In this document: positions 34,529 through 44,466 of the stretch, in pieces
Position numbering within the stretch: the stretch's first letter is position 1
Layout of the letters: the number at the start of each line of letters is the position of its first letter
Assembly: GCA_001641225.1 (NCBI GenBank)
Contig: LSMY01000003.1
Coordinates: 62,001 to 126,000 of the forward strand
DNA length: 64,000 bases
Direction of reading: 5' to 3'
Origin: Mycoplasma sp. Bg2
GTDB lineage: Bacteria > Bacillota_I > Bacilli_A > Mycoplasmatales > Hepatoplasmataceae
The notes under the pieces: model-generated
Told to the model about the DNA's origin: nothing
The model's input: only the letters and a program-made list of their open reading frames with translations
Databases searched by the model: none
Translations under genes and position numbers: made by a program

Positions 34529-36183
34529 TGAAAGAAATATTAGAAAAAACATTGTTCGATTTTTTAGAAACAAAAAAAATTGAACTTGAACCATATAAGG
34601 TGGAAATTCTAAAATCAAGAAATTCAGAATTCGGGAATTATTCTACTAATCTTCCAATGAAGTTAACAAAATTTTTAAAGCAAAATCCGCTTACAATTGC
34701 AGAAGAACTTAAAAATTACTTGACTAAGAATTACCCAAAAATTTATGATAAATTAACAATTACAAAACCCGGATTTGTAAATATGTTTTTAACAACAGAA
34801 ATTGTTTTAGAAAATGCATTAGAATTTTATAATCCAGATTATAATCCTCAATTTAATAAACTTGAGAAATGCAATATTAACTATGAATTTGTAAGTGCAA
34901 ATCCTACTGGTGATCTTCATGTTGGCCATGCCAGAAATGCCCTTGTTGGTGATGCCACAATTAAAGTTTTGCAAGCAGTTGGTCATAAAGTTTATAGAGA
35001 ATTTTGAATAAATGATGCTGGAATGCAAATGGAAAATCTTGCTAAAGCAATTTACTATTATTACATTAAGGAACTTACTGGAAAAGAACCTTTTCCCAAA
35101 GAAGAAGTAAGCTATAAAGGAATAGAAATTGAAGAATATGGAATTGAACTTGCAAAGTTACATCCAGAATTTAAAGATTTACCGCAAAAAGAAGTAGAAG
35201 ATAAAATTAGACCTCTTGCAAGAGATAATTTTCTTGCAAGAATGGTAGTTATTTTCGAACAATTAGGACTTGTTCCTTTTGATAAATTTACTTCAGAATT
35301 AAGTTTTTATGAATCTGGTGAAGTTAATAAAACAATTCAATTTTTAAAAGATAAAGGGGCAGCTTATGAAAAAGATGGAGCTGTGTGATTAAAATCAGAA
35401 GCTTATGGTGATGATAAAGATAGAGTACTTGTAAAAAGTGATGGGTCCATGACATATGTTGTAACAGACATTGGATATCATTCAAATAAATTTTCCAGAG
35501 GATTTGATACTTTAATTGATCTTTGGGGTGCTGATCATCACGGATATGCACAAAGATTAAAAATTGGGGTTTCAATGCTTGGACATGACATGAGTAAAAT
35601 CCAAGTTGATTTTATTAACATGGTTCAAATTAAAGATCATGGGTCAGTTGTTAAAATGTCCAAAAGAGCAGGAACTTCGTTAAGAATTAAAGATATTTTA
35701 GAAATGGTTGATCCAGAAATTTTAAGATATTCAATTCTTTCAAAATCTAAAGAACAAAGTTTAGAAATTGACATTTCAAAAATTAAAGAAGATACCCAAA
35801 CAAATCCCTTTTTCTATAATCAATATGCAAATGCTAGAATTTATCATATTATTGAAAAATATAAAAATGAAGTTAATCCAGTATTACCCCATGTAACTAA
35901 ATTTAAAGAACTTGGGAAAGACCCAAAAGAAAAAGAATTATTACTTAAAATGGTGGAATATTCTGACATGATTATGCAAGCAGCAAAAGAAAAAGAGCCA
36001 TCAATCGTAACAAAATATCTAAAAGACTTAGCACATGAATTTAATTCATATTATAATGTATGTATGGTTATTAGTGATGATGAACAATTAACTAATGAAA
36101 GAATTACCTTAATGATTGCATTAAAAAATCTTTTTGAAAAATTATTTTATATTATTGGAATTACTCCATTAAACAAAATGTAA
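34528..36183 (+). CDS. argS: Arginyl-tRNA synthetase
   Basis: Class I synthetase, 551 aa, the usual length. The N-terminal Add1 domain is followed by the HIGH-type motif ANPTGDLHVGHARNALVGD, WINDAGMQ, the KMSKS-type motif VVKMSKRAGTSLR, and the anticodon-binding domain with NPFFYNQYANARIYHI. Its ATG shares a base with the upstream stop (TAATG). rpoE follows after 12 bases; argS close to rpoE is also seen in Bacillus. Confidence 0.97.
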
Positions 36184-36195
36184 GGAACTTGACAA

Positions 36196-36561
36196 ATGTA
36201 TAATACTGATGAAATTTATGAATATATTAAAAAAAATGGTGAAAAATCTTTTGAAGAAATTTGGAGTGCATTTAAAGATAAATTAGTTGCTCCAGGCACA
36301 CACAAAGATCTTGAAATCGCCGCTAAAACTAGACTTTATATGTCTCTTTTAGAAACTTCTAGTCTACTTTTAAATAGAGAAGATAATTGAGATTTAAAAG
36401 AAAACTATACTTTAAATCAAATTAAAGATTCTTCATCTTTAGTTTTTAAACAAGATTCAATTGATGATTTACAACCCGAAGATAGTGAAGATACAAAAGA
36501 ACTTGAAATTATTAATTTAGAAGTTAGTGCTTCTGATGATGATCCGGATGATGAAAAATAA
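36196..36561 (+). CDS. rpoE: RNA polymerase delta subunit
   Basis: Firmicutes-specific polymerase subunit that affects promoter selectivity and RNA release. It is 121 aa. The N-terminal HARE-HTH part has EEIWSAFKDKL and a TRLYMSLL helix. The C-terminal half is acidic (DDLQPEDSEDTKELE and a final SDDDPDDEK), as expected, though the acid tail is shorter than in Bacillus (173 aa). One TGA is Trp. It closes the gltX operon; no strong terminator hairpin follows before fba. Confidence 0.85.
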
Positions 36562-36631
36562 ATTATCGGATTATTTTAAGAAAGAATGAAGATAAAATAG
36601 ATCAAATTAGAATATTAAATTAGAGGACAAA

Positions 36632-37495
36632 ATGTTAATAAATTCAAAAAAAATGCTTATTAAAGCAGAAAAAGAAGGCTATGCTGTTGGTCAATATAAT
36701 ATCAACAACCAAGAGTGAACGAGAGCAATTTTAGAAGCAGCAGAGGAAACAAACTCACCAGTTATTTTAGGTGTTTCAGAAGGAGCGGCAAAATACATGG
36801 GTGGATTTATTGCTGTTGTTGGAATGGTAAAAGGAATGCATGATGCATTAAAAATTACAGTTCCAGTTGTAATTCATTTAGATCATGGAATAAGTGTTGC
36901 TTCATGTAAGGGTGCAATTGATGCTGGGTTTACATCTGTAATGTATGATGGATCAGCACTATCAATTGAAGAAAATACTGCAAATACTAAAGAAGTTGTT
37001 GCTTATGCTAAAAAACATGATATTTCAGTTGAAGCTGAAGTGGGAACTGTTGGTGGTACTGAAGACGGTGTTGTTGGTGGAATTAACTATGCTTCACTTG
37101 CTGAATGTAAAGCAGTAGCAGAACTTGGAATTGATGCTTTAGCTGCATCACTTGGATCAGTGCATGGTCATTATCAAGGTGAACCAAATCTTGGCTATGA
37201 TGAAATGAGAGAATATGCTAATGCAACGGGATTGCCTTTGGTTCTTCACGGCGGATCTGGAATTCCTGATGACATGATTAAAAAAGCAATTGTTCATGGT
37301 GAAGCTAAAATTAATGTTAACACAGAACTTCAAGAAGCATTTCAAAAGGGTGTTAGAAAGTATATTGAAGAAGAAAAAGATCTTCATGGTACTGGATATG
37401 ATCCAAGAAAACTTTTAGGAACTTATGCAACCCCAAATATTAAAGCAAAAGCAATAGAAAAAATCCTTTTATTTGGAACAGAAAACAAAGCTTAA
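36632..37495 (+). CDS. fba: Fructose-bisphosphate aldolase, class II
   Basis: Zinc enzyme of glycolysis splitting fructose-1,6-bisphosphate. It is 287 aa, full length. It has [40 protein letters not shown] (metal His and catalytic Asp), [25 protein letters not shown] and [24 protein letters not shown] sits seven bases before the ATG, and a TAAAAT -10 candidate is at 36593. The second half of this gene, together with its terminator, is duplicated at 38711-39202. Confidence 0.97.
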
Positions 37496-37507
37496 CAAGT
37501 TATAAAG

Positions 37508-37532
37508 AAGAAACCCATCAGGTTTCTTTTTC
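37508..37532 (+). terminator. Terminator after fba
   Basis: AAGAAACC / GGTTTCTT stem with a CATCA loop and a T-run. The next -10 box starts immediately after it. Confidence 0.92.
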
Positions 37533-37533
37533 A

Positions 37534-37539
37534 TATAAT
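37534..37539 (+). promoter_or_regulatory. -10 box of membrane-protein gene M1
   Basis: TATAAT is abutted upstream by the fba terminator's T-run and is six bases from ATG 37546. The same sequence around the ATG recurs at M2 and M3. Confidence 0.7.
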
Positions 37540-37545
37540 TAATAT

Positions 37546-38682
37546 ATGGAAACAACTTTTGTAAAAGGCAAAAATTTAATAAATGAAGAAGTAGCAAAAA
37601 TTAATTCTTTTAAAGAATTAACATTTTTCTTTTCAAAAAATATTTTTAATTATAAAACAGTTATTGGTTCGCTAATTATTATTTTAATTATCTTTTTTGG
37701 AATGATTCCACAAATTCCTTTTTCATTTGCCTTTTCAACAACTGAAAACCTTTCTTTATTTATTATTTCTAGTATGATTTATGGATCTACTTTTTATACA
37801 TTTAGAAAATCTACAATTTTTGAAAATACTCGGGAAACTAATTTAAATAAAAAGGAAATATATTTATCAATTTTTATTACTATGTTTTTATTTACTGGGG
37901 TGATGTATCTTTTTATTATTTCTATATTTATAATTTTTATAAGCACAAACTCAACATTATTGTTAAATGATTGACCATTTCTGCCCATAGGAACAGGGGC
38001 AAATGGAAAATTTTTGAATGAGATAAATATTCAACTTTTGTTTTGGTGGTATTTTTCCTTTATTCTTATTAATTTTGCTTTGTTTTATTTTTTTCAAAAT
38101 ATTTCAAGTACAAAAAAAGGATTTTATCTTTTTATATTTATCTATATTATTTTATTAATTATTTGAGGTAATATTGCTATTCCTCCTCAAATAACAATAA
38201 ACTATGATGAACTTTTTTTAGCACATCCTGAATTAGTGGGGACAGAAAATGATGCTGGAAAATTGTGGAATCTTTATCACTTAGATAATGCAGAAGTTAA
38301 GTTTTTACTTTGGCATTTTGAAGTTTCTGGTCAAATTGTTGTTTCAACCACAATAAAAACAAAATATTTAAATGGACATTATGTTGCTGCAATAATTTCA
38401 ATTCTTGTACCTCATTCTTGAATAAACACTTATTGTGCTGCAATTTGGAAAGCAACAGCTATAAAATCTTATACAACCTTGGATTTTCAACTTACACAAG
38501 ATGGGGTTACTAAATATTATCATCCAGATTTATTATTATATCAAGATGAATTTCTTAAAAACGCTCCCATCTGAAAAATAAAGGGCCAAATTTGATGATC
38601 CTTAGGAATGTATTTGTGGATGGTTTATTTCATTATTATTTCTTTTGCTGGAACTGCTATTTCGAGAATTAAAAATATGTAA
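37546..38682 (+). CDS. Six-helix membrane protein M1, ABC-2-permease-like, subfamily A
   Basis: A 378-aa protein and the first of nine tandem paralogs. A cytoplasmic N-terminus of about 37 residues is followed by helices at about 38-58, 67-86, 108-133, 166-186 and 195-212. A polar loop of about 130 residues precedes a final helix near 350-372. Between helices 2 and 3 lies FRKSTIFENTRETNLNKKEIYLS, similar in position and character to the connecting segment of ABC-2 permeases. The loop holds LNGHYVAAIISILVPHSWIN, conserved in all members. No ATPase gene is adjacent, so a transport role is only inferred. Several TGA codons are Trp. Confidence 0.72.
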
Positions 38683-38710
38683 TTATATAAAGTATTAATT
38701 AGCAAATATA

Positions 38711-39160
38711 TTGAAAATACACAATGCATCAATCAAAGCTGAAGTTGAAGTTGCTGGCGGAATTAATTATACTTTATCTACAGAATGTGGAGTAGTATCA
38801 ATGGGAATTGGTGCACTTGCATCAGTACACAAATATTATCATCAAAAAATAAATGCTGGCTATGATGAAATGAGAGAATATACCAATGCAACGGGATTGC
38901 CTTTGGTTCTTCATGGCGGATCTGGAATTCCTGACGGCATGATTAAAAAAGCAATTGTTCATGGTGAAGCTAAAATTAATGTTAATACTGAACTTCAAGA
39001 AGCATTTCAAAAAGGAATTAGAAAATATATAGAAGAAGAAAAAGATCTTCATGGTACTGGATATGATCCAAGAAAACTTATTGGGACTTATGCAACTCCA
39101 AATATGAAAGCAAAAGTAAAAGAAAAAATACTTTTATTTAGAACAGAAAATAAAGTTTAA
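38711..39160 (+). pseudogene. Truncated second copy of fructose-bisphosphate aldolase
   Basis: It encodes only the C-terminal half of the aldolase. From 38855 (GYDEMREY) to the stop it is almost identical to fba 37190-37495, including [11 protein letters not shown] and [10 protein letters not shown]. Before that the match is broken: the [10 protein letters not shown] segment is deleted and the region is degraded, and the N-terminal half with the zinc ligand HLDHG is absent. The frame is open only with a TTG start. It cannot be an active aldolase. Its terminator is duplicated too, so the copied unit was 3' fba plus terminator plus promoter plus an M gene. Confidence 0.88.
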
Positions 39161-39172
39161 TAATTTAAATAT

Positions 39173-39202
39173 AAAAAAGAAACCTGCCAGGTTTCTTTTT
39201 TA
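39173..39202 (+). terminator. Duplicated fba-type terminator
   Basis: AAAAAAGAAACC / GGTTTCTTTTTT stem with a TGCCA loop. It is a near copy of the terminator at 37508. Confidence 0.92.
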
Positions 39203-39208
39203 TATAAT
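39203..39208 (+). promoter_or_regulatory. -10 box of membrane-protein gene M2
   Basis: TATAAT directly follows the terminator's T-run, and six bases separate it from ATG 39215. Confidence 0.7.
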
Positions 39209-39214
39209 TAATAT

Positions 39215-40324
39215 ATGGAAAAAAGTTTAGTTAAAGGAAAAATTATAATTAATAAAAAATTAGCAGAGATTGTTTCATTTAAAGATCTCACTTTTTTCTT
39301 TTTAAAATATACTTTTCATTCTACAAAAATACTTGCAGCCTTAGTTTTGATGATAATTATTTTTATTGGTACACTTGCAGAAGTTCCTTATTATTTTGCC
39401 TTTACAGCCACACTTAATATTGCCTTATTTCTTATTTCAGCAATGATTTATGGTTCTATATTTTATCCATTTAGAAAATCCACTATTTTTGAGAATATAC
39501 AGGGAACGAAATTAAGCAAAAAGGAAATTTATTTAGCTGTTTTTATCTCAATGTTTCTTTTTACAGGATTGATGTATGTTATTTTTGTTATGTTATTTTC
39601 ACTTTGCATATTTATCGATTCACCAATATTAATAAATGATTGATTTTTTTCTACAGTAGGAATAGGAGAAGGCGGATTATTTTTAAATGAATTAAATGTT
39701 CAACTTATATTTTGATGATATATTGCTTTTATTTTAATAAATTTTGGACTATTTTATTTATTCCAAAACATTTCAAATACTAAAAGAACTTTCTTTTTAT
39801 TTGTTTTTACATATTTAATCTTGTTAATAATTTATGGCAGTACTCTTAATCCCCCAGAAATAACAATGAACTACGAAAGTATTTTTGAGGCATATCCAGA
39901 GTTGAATGCAAAATTATATGTAAACCATGGGTTAACAGACTGGGAAATTTCGGTTGTGTTTTTTCATTTTCACATCGGCGGAAATATTGAAGTAGTAAAT
40001 ACTTTAAAAGCAAAATATGAAAACGGGCATTATATTTCAATATTTTTTTCTATTTTGGTTCCCCATTCTTGGATTAATTCTTTTTGTGTTGCAGCCTGAA
40101 AAGGAACTGCTTTAAAATTAACTACAATTAATTTTAAATTTACTGAGTATGGTCAAACATTTGAATCGCCATCAATTTCTTATCAGAATGATTTTTTGAA
40201 GGATGCACCAATTTGAAAAATTGGAGGACAAATTTGGTGGGCATTAGCGATGTATCTTTGAATAGTATATTTTGGCCTTTTATATTTTATAGGAACAACA
40301 ATTTCTAAAATCAAGAGTAGATAA
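39215..40324 (+). CDS. Six-helix membrane protein M2, subfamily A
   Basis: A 369-aa paralog of M1 with the same layout. It has N-terminal EKSLVKGKIIINKKLAEIVSF, a helix 2 / loop YGSIFYPFRKSTIFENIQGTKLSKKEIYLA, and the outer-loop motif NGHYISIFFSILVPHSWINSF. The C-terminal segment WKIGGQIWWALAMYLWIVYF is like M1. The outer loop between helices 5 and 6 differs most from M1 (for example NYESIFEAYPELNAKLYV). It follows the aldolase fragment and duplicated terminator, so it arose with that duplication. Confidence 0.72.
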
Positions 40325-40360
40325 GTGATATAGCGTTATTTTATTTTTTACTACAAGTCA

Positions 40361-40366
40361 TATAAT
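40361..40366 (+). promoter_or_regulatory. -10 box of membrane-protein gene M3
   Basis: TATAAT, six bases, then ATG 40373; the block from CATATAATT to ATGGAA matches M1. The terminator hairpin found upstream of M1 and M2 is missing here. Confidence 0.66.
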
Positions 40367-40372
40367 TAATAT

Positions 40373-41525
40373 ATGGAAAAAACTCTTGTAAAGGGTAAAA
40401 ATTTAATAAATGAAGATATAACAAAAATTGTTTCATTTAAAGGACTTATTTTTTTCTTTTTAAAATATAGTTTTCATTATACAAAAATTCTTGGTTCGTT
40501 ACTTTTAATATTAATCATTTTTTTCGGAACAATTGCTCAAATTCCTTTCTATTTTGCTTTTTCTGCAGTAGAAAATATGAGTTTGTTTATCATTTCTTCA
40601 ATGATTTATGGGTCAATTTTTTACGTTTTTAGAAAATCAACTATTTTTGAAAATTTACGTGAAACAAATTTAAATAAAACACAAATTTATTTTTCAATTT
40701 TTGTTTCAATGTTTTTATTTACTGGATTAATGTATCTTTTTCTTCTTCTTTTATTTTCATTTTTTATTAGTACCAATTCAGCATTATTAATGGAAAATTG
40801 GCCTTTTAAAGATTTGGGAATTGGAGAAAATGGGATATTTTTAAATTCATTAAATATTCAACTTCTTTTCTGATGATATTTTTCTTTTATTTTAATTAAC
40901 TTTGCATTATTTTATTTTTTTTCAAAATATTGCTGGTACAAAAAGAAGTTTTTATCTTTTTATCTTTTTTTATCTTATATTATTAATTCTTTTTGGAAAT
41001 ATTGGGGTTCCACCAATAATAACAATTAATTATGATGATTTTATTTTTTCACATACCGTCTTAACCTGAAAGGTACAAGAAAATATTGGTATTGATAGAT
41101 ATGAAATGCAAATTTTATTTTGGCATTTTAATGTGACGAATATAGGAGAAATTAATGTATCAAATACAATAAAAACAAAATATGAAAGTGGGCGTTATGT
41201 TTCGCCGACTATTTCGCTTCTTGTTCCTCATTCTTGAATTAATACTTATTGCGCCGCAATCTGAAAAGCAACTACATTAAAATCTTATAATACTTTTACT
41301 TTTATAAATCCATTGGAGCCTTCTTTTACTTCAGGAAATTATTTTACTACAAATACTGATTATGAAATATCAATTTTATATCAAAATGAATTTCTTAAAA
41401 ATGCACCAATTTGAAAAATCACAGGTCAAATTTGATGAGCATTAGGAATGTATCTATGAATTATATATTTTGGTCTTTTATATCTAATGGGAAATACTAT
41501 TTCCCACGTTAAAATAAAAAGTTAA
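40373..41525 (+). pseudogene. Membrane protein M3, subfamily A, split by a +1 change in a poly-T run
   Basis: The first 183 codons match M1 and M2. A run of eight Ts at 40915-40922, where M1 has seven, then shifts the frame. In the original frame translation ends at 41029 after about 218 residues, the last 36 unrelated to the family. Shifting by one base at the run restores QNIAGTKRSFYLF and an undamaged second half, with GRYVSPTISLLVPHSWIN and WKITGQIWWALGMYLW to the stop at 41523-41525. No other lesion is seen. The copy could be newly inactivated, phase-variable through slippage, or a sequencing error in a homopolymer. Confidence 0.75.
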
Positions 41526-41633
41526 ATATTCTTAACCAATTTTATGATTCATTATCTTATCAAATCATTCTTTTCTTGAATTAAAAAGTAAGAATTTTTC
41601 TTGAGTAATATTTTGTTTAAACCTAAAAAAAGG

Positions 41634-41653
41634 ACTAAAATTTTAGTTTTTAA
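41634..41653 (+). terminator. Possible weak terminator after M3
   Basis: ACTAAAATTTTAGT is self-complementary and followed by TTTTTAA. It is AT-only in the stem centre, so a functional hairpin is uncertain. Confidence 0.35.
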
Positions 41654-41704
41654 TGAAAAATGAGATGATTTAAATCATTTATAATTAATATTTTTTACTT
41701 AGCT

Positions 41705-41755
41705 ATAACCTAATTTGTTTTAAATTTTTAATTTAATATAATTTAATTAGGTTAT
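41705..41755. promoter_or_regulatory. 11-bp inverted repeat flanking the M4 -10 box
   Basis: ATAACCTAATT (41705-41715) and AATTAGGTTAT (41745-41755) are perfect complements. The M4 -10 box TATAAT (41737-41742) lies in the 29-base interval. The repeat could be an operator half-site pair or a boundary pair. No recombinase gene is seen nearby. Confidence 0.45.
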
Positions 41756-41759
41756 TATT

Positions 41760-43006
41760 ATGAGCTTAATTATAAAAAAACAAAATATTGCTAAAACCAA
41801 AGAATTTGCGGAAGTAGAATGAGCAAACATTACTTCAATTTTTGGGTTAATTTTTGTATTTGGAAGAAGTGTTTTTGCTCCTAAAAAAATAATTGGCTCC
41901 TTTCTTTTAGTAATTATTTTTGCAATTGGGACATTAGCAATAGCTCCATATTATTATTCTTATGGGATAACAGCTATTTTATGTTTATATCTAATTTCTA
42001 GTTTTGTTTATGGTTCTATTTTTTACTCTTTTAGAAAATCTACTTTAACTGATAATATAAAGGGAACTAATTTAACTAAATTTGATATTTATTTTAGTTT
42101 TTTATTATTATATTTATTTTTACTGCCATGGTTTATTTATTTATTATTTCCTTCTTTATTATTGGACTAGCATTAAGCTCTCCCCTATTTATGGATGACT
42201 GATTTTTTAGAGAACAAGTTTATGGAACTGGCGGTCACGCAATAAATGAATTAAGTGCGCAATTATTAGTGTGATGATATATTGCCTTTAGCTTGCTTAA
42301 TTTTTCATTGTTTTATTTATTTCAAAATGTTTCAAATAAGCAAAAAACTTTTTATTCTTTTGTCTTCTTTTATTTTTTAATGTTGATGTTATATGGCCAT
42401 TCACTTTTTACTCCTTACCTTGGTAAAATATTCTTAATAGAAGAAACTTATCCTTATTTTAATTGGAGTGATAACCCTAGTATTTATAATTACATTTGGA
42501 TAAGTTATCTAGATGGTGCAGTATTAGCAGATGGCTTAAATTTACCCTTTGATACTTATTTTCATATTACAATTTCTCATATGTGAATGACCAAGATTGA
42601 AAATGGACATTATCTTTTTGCAATTTTAACTTTATTAACTCCGCATTATTGAATTAATACTTATTGTGCAAATGCCATGCTATCTACTAGTTTAGTAAGT
42701 CAAACATTTGATCCAGCAATAAATAATACTGAGGGTACTGTTGGCGAAACATTTTGAAATGCTCATCCAGATGCTGCAATTAAAATTAGTAATTTTGAAC
42801 CCATTGATTATGTTTACCCAAAATATGGATTTGAAGATGCAAAAATTTGATCATTTCAAAATGAAATAGGATGAGTTTTATCTATGTATTTATGGATGGC
42901 TTATTTTATTCTTTTTTCTTTTATTGGCATTTGTATTTCAAGAAGTAAACAGCATAGTTTTTTAAGTTTGATTAAAAAACGTAAAACTAATTTAGAAAAT
43001 GAATAA
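41760..43006 (+). pseudogene. Membrane protein M4, subfamily B, split by a -1 change in a poly-T run
   Basis: It opens with MSLIIKKQNIAKTKEFAEVEWANITSIF, the subfamily B N-terminus, and matches its neighbours up to KFDIYFSF. The T-run at 42098-42103 is one base shorter than alignment to M5/M6 requires. The original frame ends at TAG 42168-42170 (136 aa). One base of shift restores FTAMVYLFIISFFIIGL and the remaining roughly 280 residues through NGHYLFAILTLLTPHYWIN to the stop at 43004. A leader of about 11 bases precedes the ATG. As with M3, there is a single lesion in an otherwise intact copy. Confidence 0.75.
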
Positions 43007-43123
43007 TTTATTTAGTCTACTAATTATTTAAAATGAAGTTTTTAATTAAAAGCTGTAGTGGGATTTTTTATTTTCAAGTTAAATGCAAGTTATTTTTACT
43101 ATAATGTAATTTATTAGCAAATT

Positions 43124-44323
43124 ATGATTCAAATTATTAAAAAACAAGGAATTAGCAAAACCAAAGAGTTCGCAGAAGTAGAATGAGCAAATATTGCTTC
43201 TACTTTTGCTTTGATTTTGGTTTTTGGAAAAAGCATTTTTAAAATTAAAAAAATTCTTGCTGCTTTCGTTTTGGTATTTGTTTTTGCTTTCGGTACATTA
43301 GCAGTTGCTCCTTATTATTATTCTTATGGAACAACAACGATTTTATGTTTATATTTAATTTCTAGTTTTGTTTATGGTTCTATTTTTTACTCTTTTAGAA
43401 AATCAACTTTAATTGAAAATATGAGTGGAACAAACTTAAATAAATTTCAAATTTATTTAAGTTTTTTTATAATCATGTTTGTTTTTACTGCTATAGTTTA
43501 TTTATTTATTGTGGTATTTTATATTATTGGGATTATTACAAACTTTCCTTTATTTGTTGATGATTTTTATTTTCAAGATAGAGATCATGGTGTGGGTGGA
43601 CACTTAATTAGTCAATTAAATGCTGCTATAATGATCTGATGATTTGTTGCTTTTATATTACTTAATTTTTCATTATTTTATTTATTTCAAAATCTTGTTA
43701 ATACTCAGAAAAATTTCTATTCACTTATCTTTTTTTATTTCATTTTATTAATGATATATGGACATTCTTTAGCTCCCCCAAAATTAGATGTGTCATATGT
43801 ACTTGTTGAAAAATATCCAGAATGATTTACTAAATATTACGGAAATATTTTTCTTTATGTAGGCGGAATAAGATTTGATAGCTTCCTTGCAATGCCAAAT
43901 ATAGACTATCCTATTGATAATTCATATCATTTTGTTATTGATTCTCGTACAGTAAGTGATAAATTTGCAGCCCACCATTACATTTTTGGAATTTTAACCT
44001 TGTTAACTCCTCATTACTGAATTGATGTTTACACTGCAAATGTGATGAAAGGGACAAGTTTGATGCAAAATACTTGTTCAGTTTATACTCACGGTGCATT
44101 TTGAGATAATAGTGGGGATCAAATACAAAATATTTCTTATAAAATTGATGCTTTTGGGGCTAATAATTACGTTTATTCTTACTCACAATATAATTTTAAT
44201 TATGCAGATCTTTGATCATTTAAAAATGAACTGTCTTGAATTTTATCAATGTATTTATGGATTGCTTATTTTATTCTTTTTTATTTTATGGGAACTACTA
44301 TTTCAACAATTAAAAAAAGATAA
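43124..44323 (+). CDS. Six-helix membrane protein M5, subfamily B
   Basis: A 399-aa intact member. The N-terminus MIQIIKKQGISKTKEFAEVEWANIAS is shared within subfamily B. Helices lie at about 42-60, 68-88, 107-135, 167-187 and 196-214, with an outer loop of about 150 residues and a final helix near 375-395. The helix 2-3 segment is YGSIFYSFRKSTLIENMSGTNLNKFQIYLS. The outer-loop motif reads HHYIFGILTLLTPHYWIDVY. Its outer loop has the family's KYPE and a variable Tyr-rich segment. -10 box TATAAT at 43100-43105 leaves a leader of about 11 bases. Confidence 0.72.
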
Positions 44324-44420
44324 TTTTAATTTTTTACTAATAAAGTTTAATGTTTATCTGATGTAATCTTATTTAATAATAAATTATCAATATTATTTTC
44401 TTCATAATTTGTATATAAAA

Positions 44421-44460
44421 ATGGCCGGAAAAGGCCACCATTTTTTTTTTTTTTTATAAT
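44421..44460 (+). promoter_or_regulatory. Terminator hairpin, T15 tract and -10 box upstream of M6
   Basis: A GC-rich hairpin around 44421-44440 (TGGCC...GGCCA within AATGG...CCATT) ends in fifteen Ts (44441-44455). The last T starts TATAAT (44455-44460), and ATG 44467 follows after six bases. The tract therefore fills the spacer between any -35 element and the -10 box. It is the longest homopolymer I saw in the window. Confidence 0.7.
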
Positions 44461-44466
44461 GGATAC

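Noticed and set aside
38711..39160. Functional second aldolase
   Set aside because: The N-terminal half with the zinc-binding HLDHG and the GTVGGTEDG segment is missing, and only a TTG start is available.
41526..41759. tRNA or small RNA gene in the gap before M4
   Set aside because: No cloverleaf, anticodon stem or CCA-end pattern. The gap has only AT-rich inverted repeats and the M4 promoter.
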